Assembly (NCBI RefSeq): GCF_003493605.1
Contig: NZ_QQKA01000008.1
Span: forward strand, 1 to 64,000
Direction of reading: 5' to 3'
Source of the DNA: Haemophilus haemolyticus
Lineage (GTDB): Bacteria > Pseudomonadota > Gammaproteobacteria > Enterobacterales > Pasteurellaceae
Length of the DNA: 64,000 nt
In this document: positions 1 through 8,880 of the stretch, one piece after another
How positions within the stretch are numbered: position 1 is the first letter of the stretch
How the letters are laid out: every line of letters begins with the position of its first letter
Translations under genes and position numbers: made by a program
Notes under the pieces: generated by a model
Database searches by the model: none
Told to the model about the DNA's origin: nothing
What the model saw: the letters and a program-made list of their open reading frames with translations, nothing else

Positions 1-108
1 TCCGCCACTCGTCAGCAAGAAAGCAAGCTTTCTCCTGCTACCGTTCGACTTGCATGTGTTAAGCCTGCCGCCAGCGTTCAATCTGAGCCATGATCAAACT
101 CTTCAATT
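1..108 (-). rRNA. 16S ribosomal RNA, 5' end only (rest lies beyond the window)
   Basis: Read on the minus strand this is the start of a bacterial 16S rRNA: the universal AGAGTTTGATCATGGCTCAG segment lies at about 84-103, followed by the usual GAACGCTGGCGGCAGGC. The mature 5' end is placed near 108 (AATTGAAG). The gene is transcribed leftwards out of the window, away from the origin at 15.6 kb, as expected for an rRNA operon. Only about 108 nt are visible. Confidence 0.97.
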
Positions 109-265
109 CAAGTTCAATCGCTCAATAAACTGCTTAGCTATAAATAAAAACACTACTTAAAAAAGTAATGATGAATTTTCAGTTAAGCACCTATTAAGAC
201 TTCAAAATTAAAAATATTTTAAAACAAGTCAATCAACAAGTGCCCACACAGATTGTCTGATACAT

Positions 266-277
266 TGTTAAAGAGCA
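266..277 (-). promoter_or_regulatory. boxA antitermination element of the rRNA leader
   Basis: The minus strand reads TGCTCTTTAACA, an exact match to the rrn boxA sequence that recruits NusB/NusE for antitermination of rRNA transcription. It lies about 160 nt upstream of the 16S 5' end. A 13-bp perfect inverted repeat (282-294 with 318-330) precedes it in the transcript, in the place where boxB hairpins normally sit, but it is larger than usual. Confidence 0.85.
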
Positions 278-339
278 AAAAACAACGACGCACTTGTAAA
301 TTTAAATACTTCACAACAGTGCGTCGTTGTGTGCGGTGC

Positions 340-367
340 ATTATAGGGATTTTCAAATCCCTTGCAA
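340..367 (-). promoter_or_regulatory. rRNA operon promoter
   Basis: On the minus strand TTGCAA (362-367) and TATAAT (340-345) are separated by 16 bp. An A/T-rich stretch resembling an UP element lies upstream (about 370-395). Transcription would begin near 332-334 and run through the leader (331-109), which carries boxA, into 16S. It is the only clear promoter between tfoX and the rRNA. Confidence 0.8.
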
Positions 368-403
368 GTACTTTTTGCAAAAAATTATTTGAATGAACAA
401 ATT

Positions 404-1057
404 TTATTCGTCATCTAATTTTCTATAGCCTTTCAAGCCATTCTTTCTCAATATTTCGTTTAATTTCTTTAATAAACGCTCTTTTTCCGATTGACTTAAA
501 AATTGACTATTTTTATTTTGCAAAGCACATACTAACTTCCAATAAAAATCTAAAGTTGCTCCGCTGCCGCTTTTCTTTAATTCCACCAATGCATTTTCTG
601 CACCAATTTCTCTTAGCATTGCAACATCAGTAATGCCAACTTTTATTAGCGCTCTTTCATGCTTGATAGTTAAATTGGGTAAATCCTTTAATCTATTTAG
701 CTTTCTTAAAGTACGATCTAACTTCTGATTGCGAATTTGCTGAATAGAAAGAATAATCAACTTTCTACACAACATATTATTACGCATCACCTGATCTGAA
801 AGTGCATAATATTGAGAAAGTACAAATCGCTTATTCAACTCATTTGTTGTAAACGGTTCACAGCCTAATTTACTTAATTGAATTGCAAGTTCATCCTCAC
901 CACGTAGATAAAGTTTTTTATTCTGCCAAATGGCAAACATTGTCTCTTCCTTGTGAAACAAACCGTAACCTGTAAAAAGATTTTTAAAGGTAACATTTCC
1001 TACTAACTGATCTAATATAGAGCAAACATTATCTATATGCTCGTCTTTTATATTCAT
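404..1057 (-). CDS. tfoX: Competence regulator Sxy/TfoX
   Basis: 217 residues, the usual length of Haemophilus Sxy. The first part (about 10-105) is the TfoX N-terminal domain, and the second (about 118-205) is the TfoX C-terminal helix-hairpin-helix-like domain with LPNLTIKHERALIKVGI. In H. influenzae, Sxy works with cAMP-CRP at CRP-S sites to switch on DNA uptake and transformation genes; this role is family knowledge. The start codon has a good ribosome site (GGAG) just upstream. The gene is divergent from recA and reads toward the rRNA operon. A CRP-like site at 1162-1177 lies about 60 bp upstream of the presumed start of its mRNA. In H. influenzae, translation is also limited by folding of the sxy mRNA leader, here about 50 nt. 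Confidence 0.96.
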   Translation of the reverse strand: MNIKDEHIDNVCSILDQLVGNVTFKNLFTGYGLFHKEETMFAIWQNKKLYLRGEDELAIQLSKLGCEPFTTNELNKRFVLSQYYALSDQVMRNNMLCRKLIILSIQQIRNQKLDRTLRKLNRLKDLPNLTIKHERALIKVGITDVAMLREIGAENALVELKKSGSGATLDFYWKLVCALQNKNSQFLSQSEKERLLKKLNEILRKNGLKGYRKLDDE

Positions 1058-1115
1058 ATAAATCTCCTATGAATAACAATTTTAAAGATGGTCAGTAGAA
1101 GTACTTCTGATTTGG

Positions 1116-1177
1116 TTTATACCATGAAGTTTTTAATCTGACTAAGAATAAATTTCAGATTTGTGAAGCTGATCGTA
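1116..1177 (-). promoter_or_regulatory. tfoX promoter with CRP-like site
   Basis: On the minus strand a -10 box TATAAA lies at 1116-1121. The near-palindrome TGTGAAGCTGATCGTA (1162-1177, written on the plus strand) matches the CRP core TGTGA-N6-TCACA with two differences in one half. With a transcript start near 1109, the CRP site centre is near -60, a normal class I activator position. The 12-bp palindrome AGAAGTACTTCT (1097-1108) would fall at the start of the mRNA leader. No good -35 box is seen, which fits CRP dependence. Confidence 0.6.
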
Positions 1178-1379
1178 AATTTGAAATTTATTTTTATGTA
1201 AACAATTGGTTTATATATAAATATACTATATTTAAAAATTTTCTTACCATTATGCTTTATATATAATTTAACCTAAAAAGTCAATTAACAAGCTTTTATC
1301 ATAACCTCCTCATTTTAAGGTTTAGATCTGCTTTTTTTGGAATACATATCCCATATTTTTCCAAATATGAATATTTTTC

Positions 1380-1407
1380 TTGACCTGTACATCAATACAG
1401 ATATAAT
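1380..1407 (+). promoter_or_regulatory. recA promoter with LexA (SOS) box
   Basis: A -35 box TTGACC (1380-1385) and a -10 box TATAAT (1402-1407) are spaced by 16 bp. The SOS box CTGTACATCAATACAG (1385-1400) fills the spacer and has the full CTGT-N8-ACAG signature. LexA bound there would block RNA polymerase until DNA damage triggers cleavage. Confidence 0.93.
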
Positions 1408-1443
1408 CACAAAAAACTTGAACATTCAAACAGGAATTCACTT

Positions 1444-2508
1444 ATGGCGACTAAAGAAGAAAAACAAAAAGCACTAGCTGCAGCATTAGGACAAATCGAA
1501 AAACAATTTGGTAAAGGCTCAATTATGAAATTAGGCGATACCAAAACGTTGGATGTAGAATCTATTTCTACCGGATCACTTGGCTTAGATGTTGCACTAG
1601 GAATTGGTGGTTTACCAATGGGACGAATTGTAGAAATTTTCGGGCCTGAATCATCTGGTAAAACCACATTAACTCTTTCCGTCATTGCTCAAGCGCAAAA
1701 AGCGGGAAAAACCTGTGCATTTATTGATGCAGAACACGCCCTTGATCCTATTTATGCAGCAAAACTTGGGGTAGATGTAAAAGAACTTTTTGTTTCTCAA
1801 CCAGATAATGGTGAACAAGCACTTGAAATCTGCGATGCATTAGTTCGCTCTGGCGCAATTGATGTAATCATTGTGGACTCCGTCGCCGCACTGACACCAA
1901 AAGCTGAAATTGAAGGGGATATGGGTGATTCCCATATGGGGCTACAAGCTCGTTTAATGTCACAAGCTTTACGTAAACTTACTGGCCAAATTAAAAATGC
2001 AAACTGTTTAGTTGTATTTATTAACCAAATCCGAATGAAAATAGGTGTGATGTTTGGTAACCCTGAAACCACCACTGGCGGTAATGCATTAAAATTCTAT
2101 TCTTCTGTTCGCTTAGATATTCGTCGCACAGGTTCTGTAAAAGATGGCGAAAATATTATTGGAAATGAAACCCGCGTAAAAGTAGTAAAAAACAAACTAG
2201 CGGCACCATTCCGTCAAGTAGATTTCCAAATTCTTTATGGCGAAGGTATCTCAAAAGCAGGGGAATTATTAGAACTTGGTGTAAAACACAAGCTTGTAGA
2301 GAAATCAGGTGCATGGTATGCCTATAATGGAGAAAAAATTGGCCAAGGTAAAACTAACTCAATGAAATGGCTCAATGAAAATCCAGAAAAAGCTGATGAA
2401 TTAGAAGCACGTTTACGCGCAGAATTAGTGGCTAATCCAGAACAAGCTTTAATGGCTGACATTGAACAATCTGAAAATAGTTCAGAATCAGAAATTGATT
2501 TTGAATAA
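1444..2508 (+). CDS. recA: RecA recombinase
   Basis: 354 residues, full length. It forms the ATP-dependent filament on single-stranded DNA for strand exchange and stimulates LexA self-cleavage. Walker A GPESSGKT lies at residues 67-74, Walker B VIIVDS near 140-145, and the DNA-binding loop regions and acidic C-terminal tail (ending SESEIDFE) are present. It is preceded by an SOS-controlled promoter and followed by an uptake-signal hairpin terminator and then recX, the usual partner. In this naturally competent genus it also integrates incoming DNA. Confidence 0.99.
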   Translation: MATKEEKQKALAAALGQIEKQFGKGSIMKLGDTKTLDVESISTGSLGLDVALGIGGLPMGRIVEIFGPESSGKTTLTLSVIAQAQKAGKTCAFIDAEHALDPIYAAKLGVDVKELFVSQPDNGEQALEICDALVRSGAIDVIIVDSVAALTPKAEIEGDMGDSHMGLQARLMSQALRKLTGQIKNANCLVVFINQIRMKIGVMFGNPETTTGGNALKFYSSVRLDIRRTGSVKDGENIIGNETRVKVVKNKLAAPFRQVDFQILYGEGISKAGELLELGVKHKLVEKSGAWYAYNGEKIGQGKTNSMKWLNENPEKADELEARLRAELVANPEQALMADIEQSENSSESEIDFE

Positions 2509-2526
2509 ATCAAATCATCAACGCCA

Positions 2527-2554
2527 AAAGTGCGGTCATTTTTAACCGCACTTT
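2527..2554. terminator. Terminator formed by inverted DNA uptake signals
   Basis: AAAGTGCGGT (2527-2536) and ACCGCACTTT (2545-2554) make a 10-bp perfect stem with an 8-nt loop. Both arms are the Haemophilus uptake signal, so the pair serves as a terminator between recA and recX and as a DNA uptake site. Confidence 0.85.
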
Positions 2555-2587
2555 ATATCAACTCAATAAAAATAAAGGAATCATTCC

Positions 2588-3046
2588 TTGTCATCTCTTA
2601 CTTTTAATTACATAGTTAATCTTCTTTCTCGCAGAGAATATAGTGAATTCGAGCTCCGCAATAAAATGCAGGAAAAGAACTTTTCGGAAGAAGAAATTGA
2701 TGATGCATTATCTTTATGCCAGGCAAAAAATTGGCAAAGTGATCGTCGTTTTTCAGAAAATTATATAAATTCACGCGCACAAAAAGGTTATGGTGTAGGA
2801 AGAATTCGACAAGAATTACTCCAATTAAAAGGTGTGTCTTCTGATATTATTGATGAAGTTTTAATGGAATCAGAAATTGATTGGTATGAAATAGCTGAGA
2901 ACTTGTTACGTAAAAAATTCCCAAATTACAACGAACAGCAAACGCCTAGAATGAAACAAAAAATTTGGCAATATATGCTATCACATGGATTTCGTAGCGA
3001 TGAATTTGCTGATTTAATTGGGCAAAACCAAAATGAATGGGATTAA
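2588..3046 (+). CDS. recX: RecX, RecA regulator
   Basis: 152 residues, typical of RecX, a helical protein that binds RecA filaments and limits their activity. The start is TTG at 2588 with AAAGGAA 8-14 bases upstream; no in-frame ATG precedes the conserved N-terminal helix. It lies 79 bp after recA, past a hairpin that may allow partial readthrough. Its last 4 bases overlap the end of the convergent crcB gene. Confidence 0.92.
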   Translation: MSSLTFNYIVNLLSRREYSEFELRNKMQEKNFSEEEIDDALSLCQAKNWQSDRRFSENYINSRAQKGYGVGRIRQELLQLKGVSSDIIDEVLMESEIDWYEIAENLLRKKFPNYNEQQTPRMKQKIWQYMLSHGFRSDEFADLIGQNQNEWD

Positions 3047-3429
3047 TGTAAAAGTTGAGAACAAATTTTATATATCCAAATGCCCAACACAGTCATAGCT
3101 AAACATCCGAATAAATGCATCATCAATACACAAAATCCATTTAACCACTTGTCATTAAAAAATAATTCCACAACTTCGGAAGAAAAAGAAGAAAATGTGG
3201 TTAGCGATCCTAAAAAACCGGTAATTAAAAATAACCGCCATTCAGCACTAATTTGTGGGAATTGCCAAAAAAGCCCAAGCAATACACCAATAATTAAACA
3301 ACCAAGCAAATTAGCGATTAAAGTTCCAAAAGCAAATGAGGAAAATAAAGGATTAAATAACAATCCTATAGTCCAACGCAATGACGCTCCTAATATTGCA
3401 CCACAACTTATGAATAATAATGCCTGCAT
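3043..3429 (-). CDS. crcB: CrcB/Fluc fluoride channel
   Basis: 128 residues with four membrane segments. The family motifs are visible: [14 protein letters not shown] in the second helix and [15 protein letters not shown] in the third, including the Thr/Phe residues that line the fluoride path in Fluc channels. The protein exports fluoride passively as a dimer in the inner membrane. Its start codon overlaps the stop of the upstream phosphatase gene by one base (TAATG), so the two are probably translationally coupled. No fluoride riboswitch was recognised upstream of the pair. Confidence 0.93.
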   Translation of the reverse strand: MQALLFISCGAILGASLRWTIGLLFNPLFSSFAFGTLIANLLGCLIIGVLLGLFWQFPQISAEWRLFLITGFLGSLTTFSSFSSEVVELFFNDKWLNGFCVLMMHLFGCLAMTVLGIWIYKICSQLLH

Positions 3430-4247
3430 TAATAATCTAATCCAAATTGGGTTCGCAAATAACGAGCGACAGATTCTTCTTTATTTGAGCCAATAACTTC
3501 TAACTCTGGACAAGCTTTTTTTAAACGAGCATCTGCATCTTGCATGATACAGCCTTTACCAGACCAAGAAAGCATTTCTACATCATTCATTCCATCACCA
3601 AAAGCAATACAGTCCTTTAACTCATATTCTCGCGATTCGAGTAAATGTTTTAATGCATCCCCTTTTGAAACATTCTTATTCATTACTTCCAAACAAGCTA
3701 ATGCAGAATAAACAATTGTGGTTACGTCACCAAACTTATCTCGTAAATAAGTTTCTACTTCAACTAAATCCTCAGGAGTTTTACCAATAAAAAAGACTTT
3801 TTCTGTCCCACGTCCATGATGTTTAGAGAAATCGACAACGTTATAATCAAATCCAGATTCTTTGTGGAACTGACGCATTGCAGGAATATCTTTATTAGTA
3901 AACCAACCTTCATCTTGATAGCTATTCATGCATACTTTGGAAGTATCAAATGGCGTTTTGTAAAGCTCGAGAACTAATTCTTCAGGCAAGCTGTTGCTAT
4001 AAAGCAAATTACCCTGTAAATCCCGTACACGAGCACCATTTGATGTAATCATAATCGCACGTTCCGCACCAATTTTTCCAAGAATGGATAACACATCGGT
4101 ATGGTTACGCCCCGTTGCCAAAATTATATCCACGCCATTTTGCTCTAATGCTCTCAGCGTATCAATGGTAAGATCACCGACTAAATGTTCAGGAGTTAAA
4201 AGTGTGCCATCTAAATCAGACACCATTGCTTGAAAAGGTAAATTCAT
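3429..4247 (-). CDS. Cof-type HAD-superfamily sugar phosphatase
   Basis: 272 residues. HAD motif I is SDLDGTL (nucleophile Asp11 and acid/base Asp13), motif II is TSNG, and the C-terminal motif is [10 protein letters not shown], with a C2-type cap between. This is the Cof/YidA/YbjI group, cytosolic Mg2+-dependent phosphatases acting on small phosphorylated metabolites. The substrate cannot be assigned from sequence. It is first in a two-gene unit with crcB. Confidence 0.9.
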   Translation of the reverse strand: MNLPFQAMVSDLDGTLLTPEHLVGDLTIDTLRALEQNGVDIILATGRNHTDVLSILGKIGAERAIMITSNGARVRDLQGNLLYSNSLPEELVLELYKTPFDTSKVCMNSYQDEGWFTNKDIPAMRQFHKESGFDYNVVDFSKHHGRGTEKVFFIGKTPEDLVEVETYLRDKFGDVTTIVYSALACLEVMNKNVSKGDALKHLLESREYELKDCIAFGDGMNDVEMLSWSGKGCIMQDADARLKKACPELEVIGSNKEESVARYLRTQFGLDY

Positions 4248-4660
4248 AAAAACCTCAAAAAATAAACTATGTTTATCATATCACTAAATATACAAATGGT
4301 ACTTGTTGAAGATCAATGTATTAAAACTGTAATAAAAATAACCGCACTTTTATTAAGCATCAATAGACACATCACTCTTTGTCTAATAATAAGCTAAAAC
4401 ATATTTTCGTTTAAATTCATCTACTGTTAGAAATCAAACAAATACCAATAAAGAGTTAGGTTATTTTTATTGAAATGAATATAAATTCTAATAAAGCTAA
4501 AAACCTCGCAATAAAATTCGATATCTTTACATTAACAGCTGAAATTTGATAACAAATTTCATTTTACCTCTCTTATAATGCAACTGTTCGAACAACAAGC
4601 AGTATCTCGAATGATGTATGTTTATTCCCTAATAGATAGTCAAAACACAAGGAGATTATT
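4248..4660. promoter_or_regulatory. Control region upstream of argF, with palindromic operator candidate
   Basis: This 413-bp gap separates the HAD phosphatase gene from divergent argF. A perfect 8-bp inverted repeat with a 4-bp centre, GAAATTTG..CAAATTTC, lies at 4541-4560. A -10 box TATAAT follows at 4574-4579, about 80 bp before the argF start. The palindrome overlaps the -35 zone, so it is a candidate operator, possibly for the Lrp/AsnC-type regulator encoded downstream at 8.3 kb. One uptake signal lies at 4341-4349. The rest is A/T-rich with nothing recognisable. Confidence 0.5.
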
Positions 4661-5665
4661 ATGGCTTTCAATATGAAAAACAGACATTTACTCAGTCTTG
4701 TTCATCACACAGAACGTGAAATTAAATATCTCTTAGATCTCTCTCGAGATTTGAAACGAGCCAAATATGCAGGCACAGAGCAACAAAAATTAAAAGGCAA
4801 AAATATCGCGCTCATCTTTGAAAAAACCTCCACTCGCACACGCTGTGCATTCGAAGTCGCCGCTCATGACCAAGGCGCACAAGTCACCTACATCGACCCT
4901 AACTCCTCCCAAATTGGCCACAAAGAAAGTATGAAAGATACCGCTCGCGTATTAGGCAGAATGTATGATGGCATTGAATATCGTGGCTTTAAACAAAGTA
5001 TCGTTCAAGAACTTGCTGATTATGCTGGTGTTCCAGTATTCAATGGTTTAACCGATGAATTCCACCCAACACAAATGCTTGCCGACGTACTTACCATGAT
5101 TGAATATTGTGACAAACCATTAAGCGAAATTAGCTATGTATATATTGGGGATGCTCGCAATAACATGGGTAATTCACTTTTATTAATTGGTGCAAAATTA
5201 GGTATGGATGTGCGGATTTGTGGACCTAAAGCATTATTACCAGAAGCAAGTCTTGTGGAAATGTGCGAAAAATTTGCTAAAGAAAGTGGTGCTCGTATTA
5301 CTGTAACTGAAGATATCGACAAAGCTGTTAAAGGTGTAGATTTTGTCCATACTGATGTGTGGGTTTCAATGGGTGAACCATTAGAAACCTGGGGCGAACG
5401 CATTAAATTATTACTTCCTTATCAAGTCACACCTGAATTAATGAAACGCACTGGTAATCCAAAAGTGAAATTTATGCACTGCTTGCCAGCTTTCCATAAC
5501 AGCGAAACCAAAGTTGGTCGTCAAATTGCTGAAAAATATCCAGAATTAGCGAATGGTATTGAAGTGACTGAAGATGTATTTGAATCGCCAATGAACATTG
5601 CTTTTGAACAAGCAGAAAACCGTATGCACACAATTAAAGCGGTAATGGTAGCAAGTTTGGCATAA
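4661..5665 (+). CDS. argF: Ornithine carbamoyltransferase
   Basis: 334 residues, full length. It interconverts citrulline plus phosphate with ornithine plus carbamoyl phosphate. The carbamoyl-phosphate loop STRTR (57-61), HPTQ, the ornithine-binding SMG loop (DVWVSMGEP) and HCLPAFH near the C-terminus are all present. The ribosome site is AGGAG. Being followed 9 bp later by carbamate kinase and then a YfcC-type carrier marks it as the catabolic enzyme, working from citrulline to ornithine. No arginine deiminase gene is present in this cluster. Confidence 0.97.
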   Translation: MAFNMKNRHLLSLVHHTEREIKYLLDLSRDLKRAKYAGTEQQKLKGKNIALIFEKTSTRTRCAFEVAAHDQGAQVTYIDPNSSQIGHKESMKDTARVLGRMYDGIEYRGFKQSIVQELADYAGVPVFNGLTDEFHPTQMLADVLTMIEYCDKPLSEISYVYIGDARNNMGNSLLLIGAKLGMDVRICGPKALLPEASLVEMCEKFAKESGARITVTEDIDKAVKGVDFVHTDVWVSMGEPLETWGERIKLLLPYQVTPELMKRTGNPKVKFMHCLPAFHNSETKVGRQIAEKYPELANGIEVTEDVFESPMNIAFEQAENRMHTIKAVMVASLA

Positions 5666-5674
5666 GGAGGCTGT

Positions 5675-6607
5675 ATGAGAATAGTTATTGCATTAGGCGG
5701 TAATGCGTTATTAAGACGCGGAGAACCGCTGACAGCCGAAAATCAACGACAAAATGTTCGCATTGCTTGTGAACAAATTGCTAAAGTTTGGCCAAACAAT
5801 GAATTAGTTATTGCGCACGGTAATGGCCCACAAGTGGGTTTGCTCGCTTTACAAGGTGCAGCTTATACTGATGTGCCAACCTATCCTTTAGATGTATTAG
5901 GTGCAGAGTCAGTAGGAATGATTGGTTATATGATTCAACAAGAACTCGGTAATTTAGTTCCATTTGAAGTGCCATTTGCAACCTTATTATCTCAAGTAGA
6001 AGTTGATATCAACGACCCAGCTTTTAAAAATCCAACTAAACCAATTGGCCCTGTTTATACGAAAGAAGAAGCTGAACGTTTGGCAAAAGAAAAAAATTGG
6101 TCTATCGCACAAGATGGCGATAAATATCGTCGAGTTGTGCCAAGCCCATTGCCAAAACGTATTTTTGAAATTCGTCCAGTCAAATGGTTGCTTGAAAAAG
6201 GCAGTATCGTAATTTGTGCGGGTGGCGGTGGTATCCCGACCTATTATGATGAAAACCATAATTTACAAGGTGTTGAAGCCGTTATCGACAAAGATTTATG
6301 TTCTGCTTTACTTGCAGAAAATCTTGATGCGGACTTATTCATCATCGCAACTGATGTTTCCGCAACCTTTGTAGATTGGGGAAAACCAACTCAAAAAGCA
6401 ATTTCAGTTGCATCACCTGAAGCAATTTCAGAACTTGGTTTTGCAGCAGGTTCTATGGGGCCAAAAGTACAAGCGGCAATCAACTTTGCGAAACAAACAG
6501 GAAAAGATGCGGTCATCGGCTCTTTATCCGATATTGTGGACATTGTAAAAGGTAAAGCTGGTACACGTATTACGAAAAAAGCTGAAGGCATTTCTTACTA
6601 TGCTTAA
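5675..6607 (+). CDS. arcC: Carbamate kinase
   Basis: 310 residues. It converts carbamoyl phosphate plus ADP to ATP, CO2 and ammonia, the energy-yielding last step of the arginine/citrulline fermentation route. It starts with the amino-acid-kinase signature ALGGNALL and carries [16 protein letters not shown] and the C-terminal [10 protein letters not shown] motif. The ribosome site is AAGGAGG. It forms an operon with argF just upstream. Confidence 0.97.
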   Translation: MRIVIALGGNALLRRGEPLTAENQRQNVRIACEQIAKVWPNNELVIAHGNGPQVGLLALQGAAYTDVPTYPLDVLGAESVGMIGYMIQQELGNLVPFEVPFATLLSQVEVDINDPAFKNPTKPIGPVYTKEEAERLAKEKNWSIAQDGDKYRRVVPSPLPKRIFEIRPVKWLLEKGSIVICAGGGGIPTYYDENHNLQGVEAVIDKDLCSALLAENLDADLFIIATDVSATFVDWGKPTQKAISVASPEAISELGFAAGSMGPKVQAAINFAKQTGKDAVIGSLSDIVDIVKGKAGTRITKKAEGISYYA

Positions 6608-6644
6608 ATAATAAAGGAACTTTGAGAAGCTATTCTCAAGGTAA

Positions 6645-6687
6645 AAAGTGCGGTTGGTTTAACCAATGTTTTTATCAACCGCGCTTT
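6645..6687 (+). terminator. Intra-operon hairpin with one degenerate uptake-signal arm
   Basis: AAAGTGCGGTTG (6645-6656) pairs with CAACCGCGCTTT (6676-6687), a 12-bp stem with one mismatch. There is no long T run, so it may act as an attenuator lowering expression of the carrier gene, or simply as an uptake-signal site. Confidence 0.55.
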
Positions 6688-6712
6688 AAACGTTAAACAT
6701 AAGGAGCTCGCT

Positions 6713-8242
6713 ATGGATGCGTCCAAAAAGAAAAAAACGTTTAATTTCCCATCAGCGTTTACAATTTTATTTGCAATATTAATTCTCGCTGTTGGATTGA
6801 CCTGGGTTATTCCATCCGGTTCATATTCAAAATTAACATATAACTCCACTGATAATGTTTTTGTAGTCAAAGCTTATGGCGTTGACGATAAGACTTATCC
6901 CGCCACAACAGACACTCTTGATAATCTCAATATCAAAATTAAACTCTCCAATTTCACCGAAGGCGTGATCAAAAAACCAATCGCTATTCCTGGTACTTAT
7001 CAACGTGTAGAACAACACCATAAAGGCATTGAAGATATCACCAAAAGTATGGTTGAAGGTACAATTGAAGCCGTTGATGTTATGGTCTTTATCTTTGTAT
7101 TAGGTGGTATGATTGGTGTCATTAACCGCACTGGTTCTTTTAATGCCGGTTTAATGGCTCTAGCGAAGAAAACCAAAGGCAATGAGTTTTTTATTGTATT
7201 CAGCGTATCCGTCTTAATGGTGTTAGGCGGCACGACCTGTGGTATTGAAGAAGAAGCAGTGGCATTCTATCCGATTCTGGTGCCAGTATTCTTGGCCCTG
7301 GGATATGATGCGATAGTCTGCGTAGGGGCAATATTCCTTGCTTCATCTATGGGAACTGCATTCTCTACAATTAACCCATTCTCCGTTGTTATCGCATCAA
7401 ATGCAGCTGGTATTCAATTTACTGAAGGTATTGGTTTCCGTGCTCTAGGTTTAGTTTTAGGGGCAACTTGTGTAATCGCATATCTTTATTGGTACTGTAA
7501 AAAAATCAAAGCTGACCCAAGTTTTTCTTTCACTTACGACGATCGCGAAGAATTTCGCCAACGTTATATGAAGAACTTTGATCCAAATGCAACTATCGCA
7601 TTCTCAGCTCGTCGCAAATTAATCTTAACGCTTTTCTGTATTGCATTCCCTATTATGATTTGGGGTGTAATGGTGGGCGGATGGTGGTTCCCTCAAATGG
7701 CTGCATCTTTCCTTGCCATTACTATCATCATTATGTTTATCAGTGGCTTGTCTGAAAAAGATATTGTGGAATCCTTCACAGAAGGTGCATCAGAATTAGT
7801 AGGTGTGTCCTTAATCATTGGTCTTGCTCGTGGCGTAAACTTAGTGCTCGAACAAGGTATGATTTCTGACACCATCCTTGATTATATGTCTAATGTAGTT
7901 AGTGGTATGCCAGGTAGCGTATTCATCTTAGGTCAATTAGTCGTATTTATTTTCCTAGGATTAATCGTGCCGTCTTCTTCAGGCTTAGCCGTGCTTTCAA
8001 TGCCAATAATGGCTCCACTTGCTGACTCAGTGGGTATTCCACGCGATATCGTGGTTTCCGCTTACAACTGGGGACAATATGCAATGCTATTCTTAGCTCC
8101 AACAGGATTAGTGTTGGTGACACTCCAAATGTTGCATATTCCATTTGATAGATGGGTTAAATTCGTCATGCCAATGATTGGATGCTTATTACTAATCGGA
8201 TCTATTTTACTGGTAGTACAAGTATCCTTATATAGCGTTTAA
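6713..8242 (+). CDS. YfcC-family amino-acid/carboxylate carrier
   Basis: 509 residues with about twelve hydrophobic segments, matching the YfcC (COG1288) membrane carrier family. Notable features are a soluble loop at about 40-110, the motif GGTTCGIEEEAVAFYP, and the conserved C-terminal segment FLGLIVPSSSGLAVLSMPIMAPLAD. Substrates of the family are poorly defined. Its place after argF-arcC suggests import of citrulline or arginine with ornithine export, replacing ArcD; this is inference. The ribosome site is AAGGAG, and a strong terminator follows. Confidence 0.85.
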   Translation: MDASKKKKTFNFPSAFTILFAILILAVGLTWVIPSGSYSKLTYNSTDNVFVVKAYGVDDKTYPATTDTLDNLNIKIKLSNFTEGVIKKPIAIPGTYQRVEQHHKGIEDITKSMVEGTIEAVDVMVFIFVLGGMIGVINRTGSFNAGLMALAKKTKGNEFFIVFSVSVLMVLGGTTCGIEEEAVAFYPILVPVFLALGYDAIVCVGAIFLASSMGTAFSTINPFSVVIASNAAGIQFTEGIGFRALGLVLGATCVIAYLYWYCKKIKADPSFSFTYDDREEFRQRYMKNFDPNATIAFSARRKLILTLFCIAFPIMIWGVMVGGWWFPQMAASFLAITIIIMFISGLSEKDIVESFTEGASELVGVSLIIGLARGVNLVLEQGMISDTILDYMSNVVSGMPGSVFILGQLVVFIFLGLIVPSSSGLAVLSMPIMAPLADSVGIPRDIVVSAYNWGQYAMLFLAPTGLVLVTLQMLHIPFDRWVKFVMPMIGCLLLIGSILLVVQVSLYSV

Positions 8243-8254
8243 TTAGTCAAATTG

Positions 8255-8290
8255 CCGCCTAGATCACAGTTTTTCTAGGCGGTTTATTTT
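8255..8290 (+). terminator. Rho-independent terminator after the YfcC-type carrier
   Basis: CCGCCTAG (8255-8262) pairs with CTAGGCGG (8275-8282), followed by TTTATTTTAT. It closes the argF-arcC-carrier transcript before the regulator gene. Confidence 0.85.
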
Positions 8291-8331
8291 ATACTAGGTT
8301 ATCTTTTTTGTTAGCATAAAAAGGATTTACT

Positions 8332-8799
8332 ATGCTTAAAAAACGCTTTGATAATATTGATACCCGTATTCTTAAAGCATTGCAACGCAATGGTCGATTA
8401 CAAAATAATGAACTTGCCAACGAAATAGGGCTTTCAAATTCAGCTTGCTTACGCCGAGTAAATCAACTGGAAGAAAGCGGCGTAATTGATAGTTATGTTG
8501 CCTTATTGAATCCCAAGAAAGTAAATTGTAATCTCATCGTTTATGCATTAGGCTCTTTCTTTGAAGAAGATCCTGAATTAAAAGAGCGGTTTATTTTTGA
8601 GGTAAAATTAATCCCACAGATCATCGAATGTCATTTTATGGCAGGAACTTTCGATTTTCTTCTGAAACTTTGTGTATCAGATTTAGAAGAATTTAACCAC
8701 ATTAAAACCACTTATCTCAATTCTAGGCTTGGCATTAAAACATTAAAATCAGAAGTAACACTAAAAACGGTTAAATCAACAACTGAGTTACCTTTATAA
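8332..8799 (+). CDS. Lrp/AsnC-family transcriptional regulator
   Basis: 155 residues. An N-terminal winged helix (about 6-60; NNELANEIGLSNSACLRRVNQLEESGVI) is followed by an RAM ligand-binding domain (about 70-145). These proteins form octamers and sense amino acids. The position between the argF-arcC-carrier genes and the pepE-carrier-amidohydrolase genes suggests that it controls one or both sets, perhaps through the palindrome at 4541-4560. It has its own RBS and is followed by a terminator. Confidence 0.9.
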   Translation: MLKKRFDNIDTRILKALQRNGRLQNNELANEIGLSNSACLRRVNQLEESGVIDSYVALLNPKKVNCNLIVYALGSFFEEDPELKERFIFEVKLIPQIIECHFMAGTFDFLLKLCVSDLEEFNHIKTTYLNSRLGIKTLKSEVTLKTVKSTTELPL

Positions 8800-8830
8800 A
8801 AATCCAGCTTTTATGCTGGATTTTGTTTTT
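8799..8830 (+). terminator. Terminator after the Lrp-type regulator
   Basis: AAAATCCAGC (8799-8808) pairs with GCTGGATTTT (8815-8824) around a 6-nt loop, followed by GTTTTT. A clean rho-independent terminator. Confidence 0.88.
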
Positions 8831-8880
8831 AGCTTCGGCATAATAGCAATAATGTTTCATCCCTAAAAAGGATTATAAAT

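Larger units (their letters stand above)
1058..1443. other. tfoX-recA divergent control region
   Basis: This 386-bp A/T-rich gap between divergent tfoX and recA holds the tfoX promoter and CRP-like site on the left and the recA promoter with its LexA box on the right. Between about 1180 and 1370 I see only A/T-rich sequence with no convincing gene, RNA or repeat. Confidence 0.7.

Noticed and set aside
3080-3496. A 138-codon open frame on the plus strand
   Set aside because: It lies opposite crcB and the end of the phosphatase gene, both of which have clear family motifs. It has no ribosome site or recognisable domain.
4248-4400. Fluoride riboswitch before the phosphatase-crcB pair
   Set aside because: I could not see the conserved crcB motif fold in the leader; the region is merely A/T-rich.
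4541-4560. FNR site before argF (TTTGATAACAAATTT)
   Set aside because: Only the left half fits TTGAT; the right half AATTT is too far from ATCAA. The segment is better described as a different palindrome.
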